Assembly: GCA_023389295.1 (NCBI GenBank)
Contig: JAEWEO010000225.1
Span: forward strand, 1 to 7,715
Source: Bacillota bacterium
GTDB lineage: Bacteria; Bacillota; Clostridia; Lachnospirales; Lachnospiraceae
Direction of reading: 5' to 3'
DNA: 7,715 nucleotides
Made by a program: the position numbers and the translations under genes. Shown one piece after another: positions 1 through 6,977 of this stretch. The notes below the pieces were generated by a model. The model was not told the origin of the DNA. It did not search any database and saw only the letters and a program-made list of their open reading frames with translations. The stretch's first letter is position 1. Every line of letters begins with the position of its first letter.

Positions 1-1639
1 CGATAATACCCCCTAACTTCTCCTGACTTTCATCAAGATATTTCATATATTCCTTATCGTCCTTATACTGCGCGAACTTCTTTAATATCGTCATGGCATA
101 ATAGAACTGGAAAGCAACAAAAGATGATTCCCCTTTCTCTCCAAGTCTCAGGCAGTCATTCCAATCTGCATGCAATCCGGCAGGCATACCGTGTACTCCC
201 AGATGATTCATGGTAAAATCTATCGCACGTTTCAGATGCTCATAAACAGTACCTTGACCCTGATTAGCAAACGGAATGATCTCATCCATAAAGGAAAGGT
301 TTCCTGTTTCAGAAACATATTTATAAACAGTCGGGAACAGCCATAAAGCATCATCTGCTCGGTAAGCAGGATGTCCTGTTTCCTTTACATAGGAATCGTC
401 CTCCGGTGTATCTTCCTGTCCCGGGTTGTGAGTAAATTTTACAAGAGGTAACCCACCACCGTGATCCACCTGTGCCGAAAGCATAAACCGAATTTTCTCC
501 TCTGCCATTTCGGGGGCAAGATGGATAATTCCTTGAATGTCCTGAACCGTATCACGATATCCGTATCCGTTACGAAGTCCACAATAAAAGAAGGAGGCTG
601 CACGAGACCATAGAAAGGTTATAAAGCAGTTATAAGCATTCCATGTGTTTATCATTGTATTAAATTCCTGACTCGGAGTTTTTACCCTAAAATGCGAAAG
701 CTTCTCATGCCAGAAAGTAATCAGCTTCTCCAGCTCTTTCCCACATACCTCACCCGGATTCTGATATTGTTTTAATATACCCTCCGCTTCCCTATCAGGC
801 TTCATTCCCAAGATAAATGCCAGATGCTTTGTTTCTCCAGGTGCTAGTGTAATTGTAGTAGAAATAGCACCACACCCATTTCCATTATAATTCAGTTCAT
901 CGCCTAGATTACCATTAATTACACCAATCGGGTTCCCATATCCATGATAAGGCCCTAAAAATTTCTCTTTATCCCCGCAGTAGGAGGAAACTTCTGCTCC
1001 GGCTAAGCCAAAAAAGCGGTCGATCGCTGTCTTGTTGTCAACCGTTTTCCCTTCCTCCAGCTTATCTAGATTGCTATGAATCGTGTGGCGAATTCGATTA
1101 CCACAGAAAATAGTTCTGGTAATAAACTGTGAATATTGCAGGTTGACCTGATCCTGTTCATAGTTGTTATTATTCGTAAATTCCGCATACCCTGTAATAC
1201 ATAAATTGCGTGTCGTATCAGAGCAATTAGTCAATTTTAAATGCCAAATCTCATAGGACTTATGGAACGGAACATAATATAGTGCTTCGGAACAAATGTT
1301 GCTGTACTCAGCATCCATTCGTGTATATGCTGTCCCATGATGGCACTCACTCTTGTAGGATGTAAGCTCCTTACCGACAGGCTGCCAGGAGGCTGACCAG
1401 TAATCCTTGCTGTCATTATCCCGAATATAGAGATAGCGGCCCGGCTGGTCAAAATGATTAAATACATAACGTAATATTCGACCATCAGCGCCGGACTTGG
1501 CAAAACTATAGCCGCCGGCATTATTTGAAATAATAGCACCGTATTCAGGGGAACCAAGGTAATTCACCCACGGGGCCGGTGTATCCGGTCTGGTGATTAC
1601 ATATTCTCGTTTCTCATCGTCAAAATATCCATATTGCAT
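1..1639 (-). CDS. GH94 disaccharide phosphorylase, cellobiose phosphorylase type (5' part, cut by the window edge)
   Basis: The enzyme is expected to split a beta-linked glucose disaccharide with phosphate, giving alpha-glucose-1-phosphate and glucose in the cytoplasm and saving one ATP per disaccharide. The frame is open from ATG at 1639 to the left edge, 546 residues against roughly 810 for the family. The start MQYGYFDDEKREYVITRPDT is typical of cellobiose phosphorylases. The N-terminal beta-sandwich covers about residues 1-290, then the (alpha/alpha)6 barrel begins. Sugar-site motif GLRNGYGYRD is at 354-363, and the catalytic-acid motif DWND at 492-495. There is no signal peptide. The phosphate-binding residues lie beyond the window. 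The nearest upstream ATG (1653) meets a stop at once, so 1639 is the only good start; its Shine-Dalgarno is weak. The gene follows the laminarinase on the same strand, so laminaribiose is an alternative substrate. Family call is firm; substrate is not. Confidence 0.93.
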   Translation of the reverse strand, partial: MQYGYFDDEKREYVITRPDTPAPWVNYLGSPEYGAIISNNAGGYSFAKSGADGRILRYVFNHFDQPGRYLYIRDNDSKDYWSASWQPVGKELTSYKSECHHGTAYTRMDAEYSNICSEALYYVPFHKSYEIWHLKLTNCSDTTRNLCITGYAEFTNNNNYEQDQVNLQYSQFITRTIFCGNRIRHTIHSNLDKLEEGKTVDNKTAIDRFFGLAGAEVSSYCGDKEKFLGPYHGYGNPIGVINGNLGDELNYNGNGCGAISTTITLAPGETKHLAFILGMKPDREAEGILKQYQNPGEVCGKELEKLITFWHEKLSHFRVKTPSQEFNTMINTWNAYNCFITFLWSRAASFFYCGLRNGYGYRDTVQDIQGIIHLAPEMAEEKIRFMLSAQVDHGGGLPLVKFTHNPGQEDTPEDDSYVKETGHPAYRADDALWLFPTVYKYVSETGNLSFMDEIIPFANQGQGTVYEHLKRAIDFTMNHLGVHGMPAGLHADWNDCLRLGEKGESSFVAFQFYYAMTILKKFAQYKDDKEYMKYLDESQEKLGGII

Positions 1640-1705
1640 ATTAGTTCTTACATGATTAAATTATCAATCACACTTTCCTTTCTTTAATTGTAACAATCGG
1701 AAATC

Positions 1706-1750
1706 AGGTTGAGGCACAAGCATAAGTATAAATTGCCTGTGCCTCAATCT
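1706..1750 (-). other. intergenic stem-loop between laminarinase and phosphorylase genes
   Basis: TTGAGGCACA (1709-1718) and TGTGCCTCAA (1738-1747) form a perfect 10-bp stem. It extends outward through one G-T pair and two Watson-Crick pairs to 1706/1750, and inward past a mismatch by three more pairs (1720-1722 with 1734-1736), around an AT-rich loop. It begins 14 bases after the laminarinase stop codon. Neither side is followed by a T-run, so it is not a classical Rho-independent terminator. A role in protecting the 3' end of the laminarinase message, in RNA processing, or in reducing read-through into the phosphorylase gene is inferred. Confidence 0.6.
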
Positions 1751-1763
1751 ACATTAAACTATA

Positions 1764-4700
1764 TTACGGTATCTTTTTTAAGCTAACATTGCTGATTTCA
1801 ATGGTGGAAGCCGGTGTATCACCAATTTTACCCATTGAAATTACAAAATCAATTGCCGGATCAGTTTGATTCGTAACAACAATCGTTAGAGTTACTGTTT
1901 GTTCCTCATCGGCATTCAGGCTGATATCTGCACCGCCATACCAGTCATAAGATGCATTAAGGAATGCCAGCTTAATGGTACGAGCCTGGGTAGATTTAAT
2001 TTTAAAGGTTACAGTATAGGAAGCTCCGTTTTCCAGTAAAAGACCACCTTGCTTTAATTGAACATTCCAATCTTCATTTCCGGGATTTGTTATGTCATAA
2101 CTCACTTTCCCCTCTGAAAAAGTGACATTAGCTGCTCCTGGAGCAGTAATTGACCAAATGTTCCAGTGATCACCGGCAGCTGCAAAATCTCCATTTTGAA
2201 TCAGTTCTGTGCCTTCATCTACCGGATTTAATGGCGGAGCCTCTACTTCTTCTAGTGTAATATTATCAATATATACCTGGTGCTGATTCGTAATACGAGT
2301 TCCTCCTACGCTTCCCATTGAAATACTTAAAATTGTAGATGGGTCTGTCGTGGCGGTCATTTGGAAGGTTGTTGAAAACGAATTATATGTATTCGTGAGG
2401 TTAATAATCCGGCTTCCAGAATAAGGCGTCCAATCATTATCCTGGGAACCGTCTTTCTGTAGTGCATACATAATGGCACGGTTTATTGATGATTTCGCAT
2501 CTAGTGTAATCTTATACCATTTGCCGTTTTCCAGTTTGATGTTATTCTGTTTTAGTTGGATTTTCCAATCCTGATCTCCGGTATCCTTTATGTCGAAAGC
2601 AGCTGCATTATTTTCAGTAAGTCCATCGACAACATAAGTCACCTGACTGGAGATACTTCCGTCCGTAAACACCTCAAAGCCGGTAAAACCATTGGAGAAA
2701 TCACCGTTAAGCAACAAACTGTCTTCCTGCACACGAATATTATCGATATGGGTCGTTCCTGCAACTCCAAGGAGAATTTTTAAAGTACCTTGGGTAAGCC
2801 CGCTATCTGTTGTGAAAGAATACTTATAGTTTGTTTTTGAGCTTGTTAATGCAGTATCGAATTGATTTCCTGCAATCGTTGTCCGTATCGTCTGATTGCT
2901 ATCTCCGTATGCATCAAAGCTCAATTCATAGGTTTTTCCGCCTGAAATAGCTATCGGGTCCTGTTTAACAACTACCTGGTCAAGACCTGTAACACTACTT
3001 GGAACTGTTGCTTTGAGCTCATGAATATTATTGATACTGGTAACCTTTACCTGTGCACCATTACATTGGTTTTCAATATCCCAATATCTAAGTCGATTTG
3101 TTCCTTCCTGGAACTCACCATTGTATACATAGTTTCCATCCGGTAATACACTCTTAACCTCCGGTGGGATCACTGCCGGTCCGACTTTCACAAGTCTTAC
3201 ATTACTGATCGTTACCCTGGCTGTTGAACCTTGATTACCAAGATTGAATTCAACCCTGCCGTTAGTATCGCTACTGTTAAGCATATCGAACTCATAACTG
3301 TAACTCTGTTTCATAGTTGTTAAATTAATTGTTGTGTCAGCTAAATAACGAATGTACCCATTATCAGGAGCGGAAACATCAACAATCATAGTACGATCTG
3401 CTGCTGCAGATGCATCAAAGGTTAGCCTATAACGATATCCCTTTTCCATCGGTAAATTTGGTTGTACAACCTGAACACTATAGTTTAAGTTTCCGGCATT
3501 TGTTGTATCAATATGAAGCTCATTGCCTGAAATATCAGCCGTTGCAGCTCCTGTTCCGGCAAGCAAGAATCCCCAATCAATACCATCGGTTAAATTCTCG
3601 TTTACAGAGAAATCACCGTTATTAATATAGTTACCAGTTGCGTCGGGATTACGGAAGTCAATATTTGAAACAGGCTTCTGAACATTTTCATCGTAGCTGT
3701 CTTTTTGGTATACCTTTACATAATCAATCCTAAGTTCTGAATTCTCGTCAAATAGAGTTGTCTCATCAGGATTACCCGGCCAGTTTCCACCAACTGCTAA
3801 GTTAAGAATGATATAGAAAGGCTGATCAAACGGAGCGGGATAGGATACTTCTCCAAAACCTGTTCTCTTTGTAAACCAATCATTAACGGTATGATATAAA
3901 ATACCATCTACATAGAAACGGATTTCACCCGGTTCCCATTCAGCGGAATATACATGATATTCACTTGAAAAATCACCATTTACTAAGGTATGGCTTCCCT
4001 GTTTGTGTGTATGTGGCTCACCAAAATGAAGGGTACCATAAGTCTTATTTGTCTGATTTCCGAGTACCTCAGCGATATCAATTTCACCGCATTTTGGCCA
4101 TTGGCCATAAATATTTTCATTGGTAGGCATCATCCAGATTGCCGGCAGGAAGCCCTGCCCCTTTGGCATCTTTGCTCTTATTTCAAAGCGACCATATTTA
4201 AAGTCATGCTTTCCTTGGGTATTTACTCTACCTGATGTATAAGTTGTTCCACTTTCACCTTCAGTTTTAATTGCTTTTATAACAAGTTGTCCATTTTCAA
4301 CATAGGTATTGTCTGTAGAGTTCGTATATCGTTGTAGTTCGTTATTTACCCAACCGGGCTCGTGTATTTCATAATTCCAATCAGCAGTATTCAAAGAACT
4401 TCCGTTAAATTCATCCTGCCAAACAAGCTTATACGGATTACTCGGAACCGGAGTAACGCTTGGTATAGAAATGATCGATGTAGTTGATACTGGTGTAGCC
4501 TTTATTGTAACAGTCGCTTTTATATCAGTTCCATCGGTTGATGCTGCTGTTATCGTTACAGTACCTTCTTTCTTTAATGAAACCTTACCACTTTCATCTA
4601 CTGTTGCTAAACTGCTATCCGAACTACTATAGGCAAGTTTTTTATTTGTAGCATCACTTGGTAATACGGTTGCTAACAGCTGGTAATCGGAACCAACTTC

Positions 4701-5369
4701 TTTTGTAATATTTGATTCCGCTAATGTTATTGATGTTACGGGAGTGATAACTGTAATCATAATAGAATCTGATTTACCGCTTCCATCCTTTGCCTTTACT
4801 GTTATCGTAGCGTCACCGGAGCTTATAGCAGTGATTATCCCTTTGCTGCTAATAGTCGCCACATTTGGATTTGAACTACTAAAACTTAATGCTTTATTAC
4901 TTGCATTTGCTGGTGTAACCTTTGTTTTTATGGTAACTGTTTTACCTTTTGCTAAGACAAGATTCTGATCAGCCGGTTCAGTGATTGTCACTTTACTAAC
5001 CCGAACCTTAGAATTTACTGTAAGAACTGCTTTTTTTCCACTTCCATCTTTGGCCTTAACAGTAATTTTTACTGTTCCCTTACTCACCGCTTTTAGCATA
5101 CCACTTGAGTTTACGGTTACAATCTTACTGTCTGCGCTTTCATAAGATACTTTCTTGTTTGATGCATTTGACGGTGTAACTTTTACTTTTAACTGATACG
5201 TCTGACCCACGAACAAGTCTAGTGTCTTACCAATATCTTGTGTAAATACTACGCTTTTCACACTAACCTTAGTTTTGGCTTCCGTCATTCGATAACCAAA
5301 TACCGGTAGTAATGCTATGACCAGCAAGAATACGATGGCCAAGCTTCCCTTCTTACCTATTTTCTTCAT
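1764..5369 (-). CDS. secreted GH16 laminarinase (endo-beta-1,3-glucanase) with three Big_2 and four CBM4/9-type domains
   Basis: This is a 1201-residue extracellular enzyme predicted to cut beta-1,3-glucans such as laminarin or callose. Order of parts: signal peptide 1-31 (MKKIGKKG, hydrophobic core, cut probably after TEA); three Big_2 immunoglobulin-like repeats at about 38-118, 124-208 and 210-290; a Ser/Thr/Pro linker 291-311; GH16 domain 312-557; four beta-sandwich carbohydrate-binding modules starting at NNGDF (583), YNGEF (749), LNGDF (887) and QNGDF (1058). The catalytic motif GEIDIAEVLG gives nucleophile E429, helper D431 and acid/base E434. The ExDxxE spacing is the laminarinase form; lichenases have ExDxE. 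There is no sortase signal or S-layer domain. A start at 5432 is possible, but 5369 is preferred because it alone has a strong ribosome binding site and opens directly into the signal peptide. The gene is divergent from an AraC-type regulator. Confidence 0.95.
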   Translation of the reverse strand: MKKIGKKGSLAIVFLLVIALLPVFGYRMTEAKTKVSVKSVVFTQDIGKTLDLFVGQTYQLKVKVTPSNASNKKVSYESADSKIVTVNSSGMLKAVSKGTVKITVKAKDGSGKKAVLTVNSKVRVSKVTITEPADQNLVLAKGKTVTIKTKVTPANASNKALSFSSSNPNVATISSKGIITAISSGDATITVKAKDGSGKSDSIMITVITPVTSITLAESNITKEVGSDYQLLATVLPSDATNKKLAYSSSDSSLATVDESGKVSLKKEGTVTITAASTDGTDIKATVTIKATPVSTTSIISIPSVTPVPSNPYKLVWQDEFNGSSLNTADWNYEIHEPGWVNNELQRYTNSTDNTYVENGQLVIKAIKTEGESGTTYTSGRVNTQGKHDFKYGRFEIRAKMPKGQGFLPAIWMMPTNENIYGQWPKCGEIDIAEVLGNQTNKTYGTLHFGEPHTHKQGSHTLVNGDFSSEYHVYSAEWEPGEIRFYVDGILYHTVNDWFTKRTGFGEVSYPAPFDQPFYIILNLAVGGNWPGNPDETTLFDENSELRIDYVKVYQKDSYDENVQKPVSNIDFRNPDATGNYINNGDFSVNENLTDGIDWGFLLAGTGAATADISGNELHIDTTNAGNLNYSVQVVQPNLPMEKGYRYRLTFDASAAADRTMIVDVSAPDNGYIRYLADTTINLTTMKQSYSYEFDMLNSSDTNGRVEFNLGNQGSTARVTISNVRLVKVGPAVIPPEVKSVLPDGNYVYNGEFQEGTNRLRYWDIENQCNGAQVKVTSINNIHELKATVPSSVTGLDQVVVKQDPIAISGGKTYELSFDAYGDSNQTIRTTIAGNQFDTALTSSKTNYKYSFTTDSGLTQGTLKILLGVAGTTHIDNIRVQEDSLLLNGDFSNGFTGFEVFTDGSISSQVTYVVDGLTENNAAAFDIKDTGDQDWKIQLKQNNIKLENGKWYKITLDAKSSINRAIMYALQKDGSQDNDWTPYSGSRIINLTNTYNSFSTTFQMTATTDPSTILSISMGSVGGTRITNQHQVYIDNITLEEVEAPPLNPVDEGTELIQNGDFAAAGDHWNIWSITAPGAANVTFSEGKVSYDITNPGNEDWNVQLKQGGLLLENGASYTVTFKIKSTQARTIKLAFLNASYDWYGGADISLNADEEQTVTLTIVVTNQTDPAIDFVISMGKIGDTPASTIEISNVSLKKIP

Positions 5370-5375
5370 ACTATA

Positions 5376-5384
5376 CCCCTTTCT
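5376..5384 (-). promoter_or_regulatory. ribosome binding site that fixes the laminarinase start
   Basis: Read on the minus strand this is AGAAAGGGG, six bases before ATG at 5369. The in-frame ATG 63 bases further upstream has no comparable site. Confidence 0.8.
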
Positions 5385-5436
5385 GAAACCAATACTATCA
5401 ACTACCAGTAAAACTTTACCATTAAAACTCATAAAT

Positions 5437-5465
5437 AAATATCAAATTATTCTGTTTTTTATCAA
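5437..5465 (-). promoter_or_regulatory. possible laminarinase promoter
   Basis: On the minus strand TTGATA (5465-5460) is a good -35 element. The best -10 at 17-18 bases is the poor ATATTT/TATTTA around 5436-5442. A weak -10 beside repeats that look like activator sites would fit an activator-dependent promoter. The assignment is tentative, and the start of transcription could lie elsewhere in this AT-rich stretch. Confidence 0.3.
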
Positions 5466-5474
5466 ATTTTTCTG
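5441..5474. promoter_or_regulatory. 20-bp-period direct repeat, candidate AraC-type operator
   Basis: ATCAAATTATTCTG (5441-5454) and ATCAAATTTTTCTG (5461-5474) match at 13 of 14 positions and are offset by exactly 20 bp, so both lie on the same face of the helix. AraC/XylS-family dimers typically bind direct repeats about two helical turns apart. The site lies between the divergent regulator and laminarinase genes. Repeat 2 overlaps the possible laminarinase -35 and the extended -10 of the regulator promoter. Binding by the neighbouring regulator is inferred. Confidence 0.6.
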
Positions 5475-5481
5475 ATATAAT
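5473..5481 (+). promoter_or_regulatory. extended -10 promoter of the AraC-family gene
   Basis: TGATATAAT contains a perfect -10 hexamer TATAAT (5476-5481) with the TGn extension that can replace a good -35. No convincing -35 is present 16-18 bases upstream (TGTTTT-like). Transcription would start near 5488, giving a leader of about 30 bases. Its first bases are shared with the second direct repeat, which suggests autorepression. Confidence 0.6.
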
Positions 5482-5508
5482 TGGATTATTATTTCATATT
5501 ATTTTTAT

Positions 5509-5513
5509 GGGGG
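5509..5513 (+). promoter_or_regulatory. ribosome binding site that fixes the regulator start
   Basis: GGGGG lies five bases before ATG at 5519. The in-frame ATG at 5507 overlaps this site and has only A/T bases upstream, so the start at 5519 is preferred. Confidence 0.7.
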
Positions 5514-5518
5514 TTATC

Positions 5519-6262
5519 ATGAACGAAAGATTAACAGACTCTCAATTGCTTCATTCTCTTTTCTTACAAAGAGAAGATCATCATAATCATCTGCCCTATG
5601 AAAAAGAACTTCGTTTTTATGAAGCAGTAAAGAACGGAGATACTGAATTATTAAAGCAAATTATGATTCCCTTAGATAACCGTCAGCTTGGTGTTCTTTC
5701 CAAAAATCCGCTTCGAAACATTCAATATCATCTTACGATTACAATTGCCTTTATCACGAGATTTTGTATCGAAGGAGGCATGGATGTAGAGACTGCCTAT
5801 ACTTTAAGCGATATATATATACGAAAGCTTGATAGTTGTACGAGTATTAAGGATGTTTCTCTCTTACATCGTGAAGTCGTATTCGATTATGCAGCACGAA
5901 TGAAAAAAATTCAAACAAGACGCAGTATTTCAATTGCAGTTTCTCAATGCATCGACTACGTTTATAGCCATTTACATGATTCCATCACGATTGAAGAATT
6001 AGCACAACATACCGGAAAAAATGTTACATATTTATGTGGTTTATTTAAGAAAGAAATGAATACAACGATTGGTAACTTTATTGTCAGCAAAAGGATGGAA
6101 GCCGCTGAAAATATGTTAAAATATTCTGATTACACGGCAACCGAGATCAGCAACTATTTGGCATTTAATTCTCACAGTCATTTCATTCATGTTTTTAAAA
6201 AGCATACGGGCCTAACTCCAAAGGAATATCGGAAGCGGAATTATCGAAGTAACTGGAAATAA
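5519..6262 (+). CDS. AraC-family transcriptional regulator with a helical, non-cupin N-terminal domain
   Basis: This 247-residue DNA-binding protein probably controls the divergent glucan genes. The C-terminal part, about residues 140-247, is a typical AraC double helix-turn-helix. The first HTH includes ITIEELAQHTGKNVTYLCGL; the second ends in the family signature HFIHVFKKHTGLTPKEYR. The N-terminal 130 residues look all-helical (FYEAVKNGDTELLKQIM, then a stretch rich in NPLRN and FCIEGGMDVETAYTLSD) with no cupin or membrane segment. I associate this domain with clostridial AraC proteins but know no defined ligand for it. A start at 5507, four codons longer, is possible; the ribosome binding site favours 5519. 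The promoter region holds direct repeats likely to be its binding site, so autoregulation is likely. Activation versus repression of the laminarinase cannot be read from the sequence. Confidence 0.92.
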   Translation: MNERLTDSQLLHSLFLQREDHHNHLPYEKELRFYEAVKNGDTELLKQIMIPLDNRQLGVLSKNPLRNIQYHLTITIAFITRFCIEGGMDVETAYTLSDIYIRKLDSCTSIKDVSLLHREVVFDYAARMKKIQTRRSISIAVSQCIDYVYSHLHDSITIEELAQHTGKNVTYLCGLFKKEMNTTIGNFIVSKRMEAAENMLKYSDYTATEISNYLAFNSHSHFIHVFKKHTGLTPKEYRKRNYRSNWK

Positions 6263-6295
6263 AAATGCAACTAATTTAACCAATTTTCATAACGT

Positions 6296-6341
6296 AAAAA
6301 AAGAGGATATTTTCTAAATTTATTTAGAGAATATCCTCTTT
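6296..6341. terminator. hairpin terminator between convergent genes, strongest leftward
   Basis: A 19-bp stem (6301-6319 with 6322-6340, one G-T pair) with a two-base loop lies 38 bases after the AraC-family stop codon. On the minus strand the stem ends in a run of seven T (6302-6296), a good Rho-independent terminator for the MazG-like transcript. On the plus strand only three or four T follow, so termination of the regulator message there is weaker. It probably serves both convergent units. Confidence 0.8.
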
Positions 6342-6484
6342 GTAGTAGTCTGATTCTATTTATTTAATCAAGCTGACCGAGAAATAGAATGAATTGCAGT
6401 GTCACAGATTCTCTTTAATTTTCTCTAAAAACGTTGTTTTTGTGTAGTTTGTGAGAAATTGATTTGGTATAACATACCCTGTTT

Positions 6485-6793
6485 CTAATTAACATGCTTT
6501 AAAAATACCTTATCCTTAAACCCGCCGCGCTCCTCGGCCTTCTTTGCTCTCATATTTTCAAGTTCCTCTAAGGAATAGCCTCTTGCAATGCAAATTGACT
6601 GTAGTACTTCAAGAACATCTGCCATTTCTTCTAGGCTTTTATCAGCCTGATATTCAGTCACTTCTTCATTTAATTTCGTTTCAAGTGCGGCTATGTATTC
6701 CTCATCTGAAAGTATGTGTGTTACACATTCCTTTCCATCGGCTTCTATTATTGCTGGAATTTTATCTCTAACCAATTTATTATGTACCTTCAT
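6485..6793 (-). CDS. MazG-like / phosphoribosyl-ATP pyrophosphohydrolase-like NTP pyrophosphohydrolase
   Basis: A 102-residue cytoplasmic protein of the all-alpha nucleotide pyrophosphohydrolase superfamily, which hydrolyses NTPs or related nucleotides to monophosphate and pyrophosphate with Mg2+ and is thought to clear unwanted nucleotides. It opens with the subfamily signature LVRDKIP (residues 7-13). The metal-binding helices carry EEVTE (43-47) and EEMADVLE (55-62), giving the expected ExxE and ExxD pairs (E44, E47, E56, D59). The tail ERGGFKDKVFL is also usual for the group. Length is normal, so it looks intact. Start at 6793 is supported by a run of seven G on the minus strand, four bases before the ATG. 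It is the last gene of a minus-strand cluster and is followed by the 6296-6341 terminator. The true nucleotide substrate is unknown, and it is not the histidine-pathway HisE by context. Confidence 0.88.
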   Translation of the reverse strand: MKVHNKLVRDKIPAIIEADGKECVTHILSDEEYIAALETKLNEEVTEYQADKSLEEMADVLEVLQSICIARGYSLEELENMRAKKAEERGGFKDKVFLKHVN

Positions 6794-6797
6794 TTGT

Positions 6798-6804
6798 CCC
6801 CCCC
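6798..6804 (-). promoter_or_regulatory. ribosome binding site of the MazG-like gene
   Basis: Seven consecutive G on the minus strand, preceded by A, lie four bases upstream of ATG 6793. The stop codon of the upstream remnant frame (6804-6806) touches this run, so ribosomes finishing that frame would end at the site. Confidence 0.65.
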
Positions 6805-6977
6805 TATGCTATGTTCCAGGTTTCATAACCCTGTCGCTTTGCAGAGTCATATACCGGGCGCATATTTTTCTCCAATATCAAATGAAATTCGTCACTTGAG
6901 TTACCTTTACGATAGAGCTCCTGATTAGCCCATATAGAATGCAGATTATCTTGTAGCCTTCTTCTTATTCTCAGATA
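6804..6977 (-). pseudogene. unidentified gene remnant, open frame without a start codon
   Basis: A minus-strand frame is open from just after a TGA (6978-6980) to TAG at 6804-6806, 57 codons, ending in NMRPVYDSAKRQGYETWNIA. The composition looks like real protein (balanced polar and hydrophobic residues, Trp near the end). There is no ATG, GTG or TTG before its middle; the first candidates are TTG codons and one ATG in the second half. It begins inside the 3' end of the truncated HNH-type fragment, in another frame. It is best read as the C-terminal end of a gene whose front was deleted, possibly by the same event. I do not recognise the family. A rare CTG start after the AGAAGAAGG stretch would be the only way to express most of it. 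Confidence 0.35.

Noticed and set aside
1237..1557. A 106-codon minus-strand open frame
   Set aside because: It lies wholly within the GH94 gene in another frame and has no protein-family features; the GH94 frame is unmistakable.
2556..4968. Several plus-strand open frames of 70-80 codons (2556-2783, 3410-3625, 3990-4235, 4744-4968)
   Set aside because: All are antisense shadows of the laminarinase, without ribosome binding sites or recognisable domains.
4740..5270. Repeated DNA blocks within the front of the laminarinase gene
   Set aside because: They reflect the tandem Big_2 protein repeats and need no separate DNA-level explanation.
5370..5432. A longer start (ATG at 5432) for the laminarinase
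   Set aside because: It adds 21 residues in front of a normal signal peptide, has no good ribosome binding site, and leaves little room for the promoter. The 5369 ATG has AGAAAGGGG at ideal spacing.
5370..5518. Catabolite-repression (cre) site near the divergent promoters
   Set aside because: No sequence close to the CcpA consensus was found by eye here or in 1640-1763.
6353..6390. Inverted repeat ATTCTATTT ... AAATAGAAT
   Set aside because: Only nine A/T-rich pairs with a 20-base loop and no T-run on either side; in AT-rich spacer DNA this is expected by chance.
6427..6441. Short AAAAAC/GTTTTT hairpin followed by T residues
   Set aside because: Six almost pure A-T pairs are too weak for a terminator, and a much stronger one lies at 6296-6341.
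6544..6928. Three overlapping plus-strand open frames opposite the MazG-like gene
   Set aside because: Antisense shadows, low-complexity and Cys/Leu/Ser-rich translations, no ribosome binding sites.
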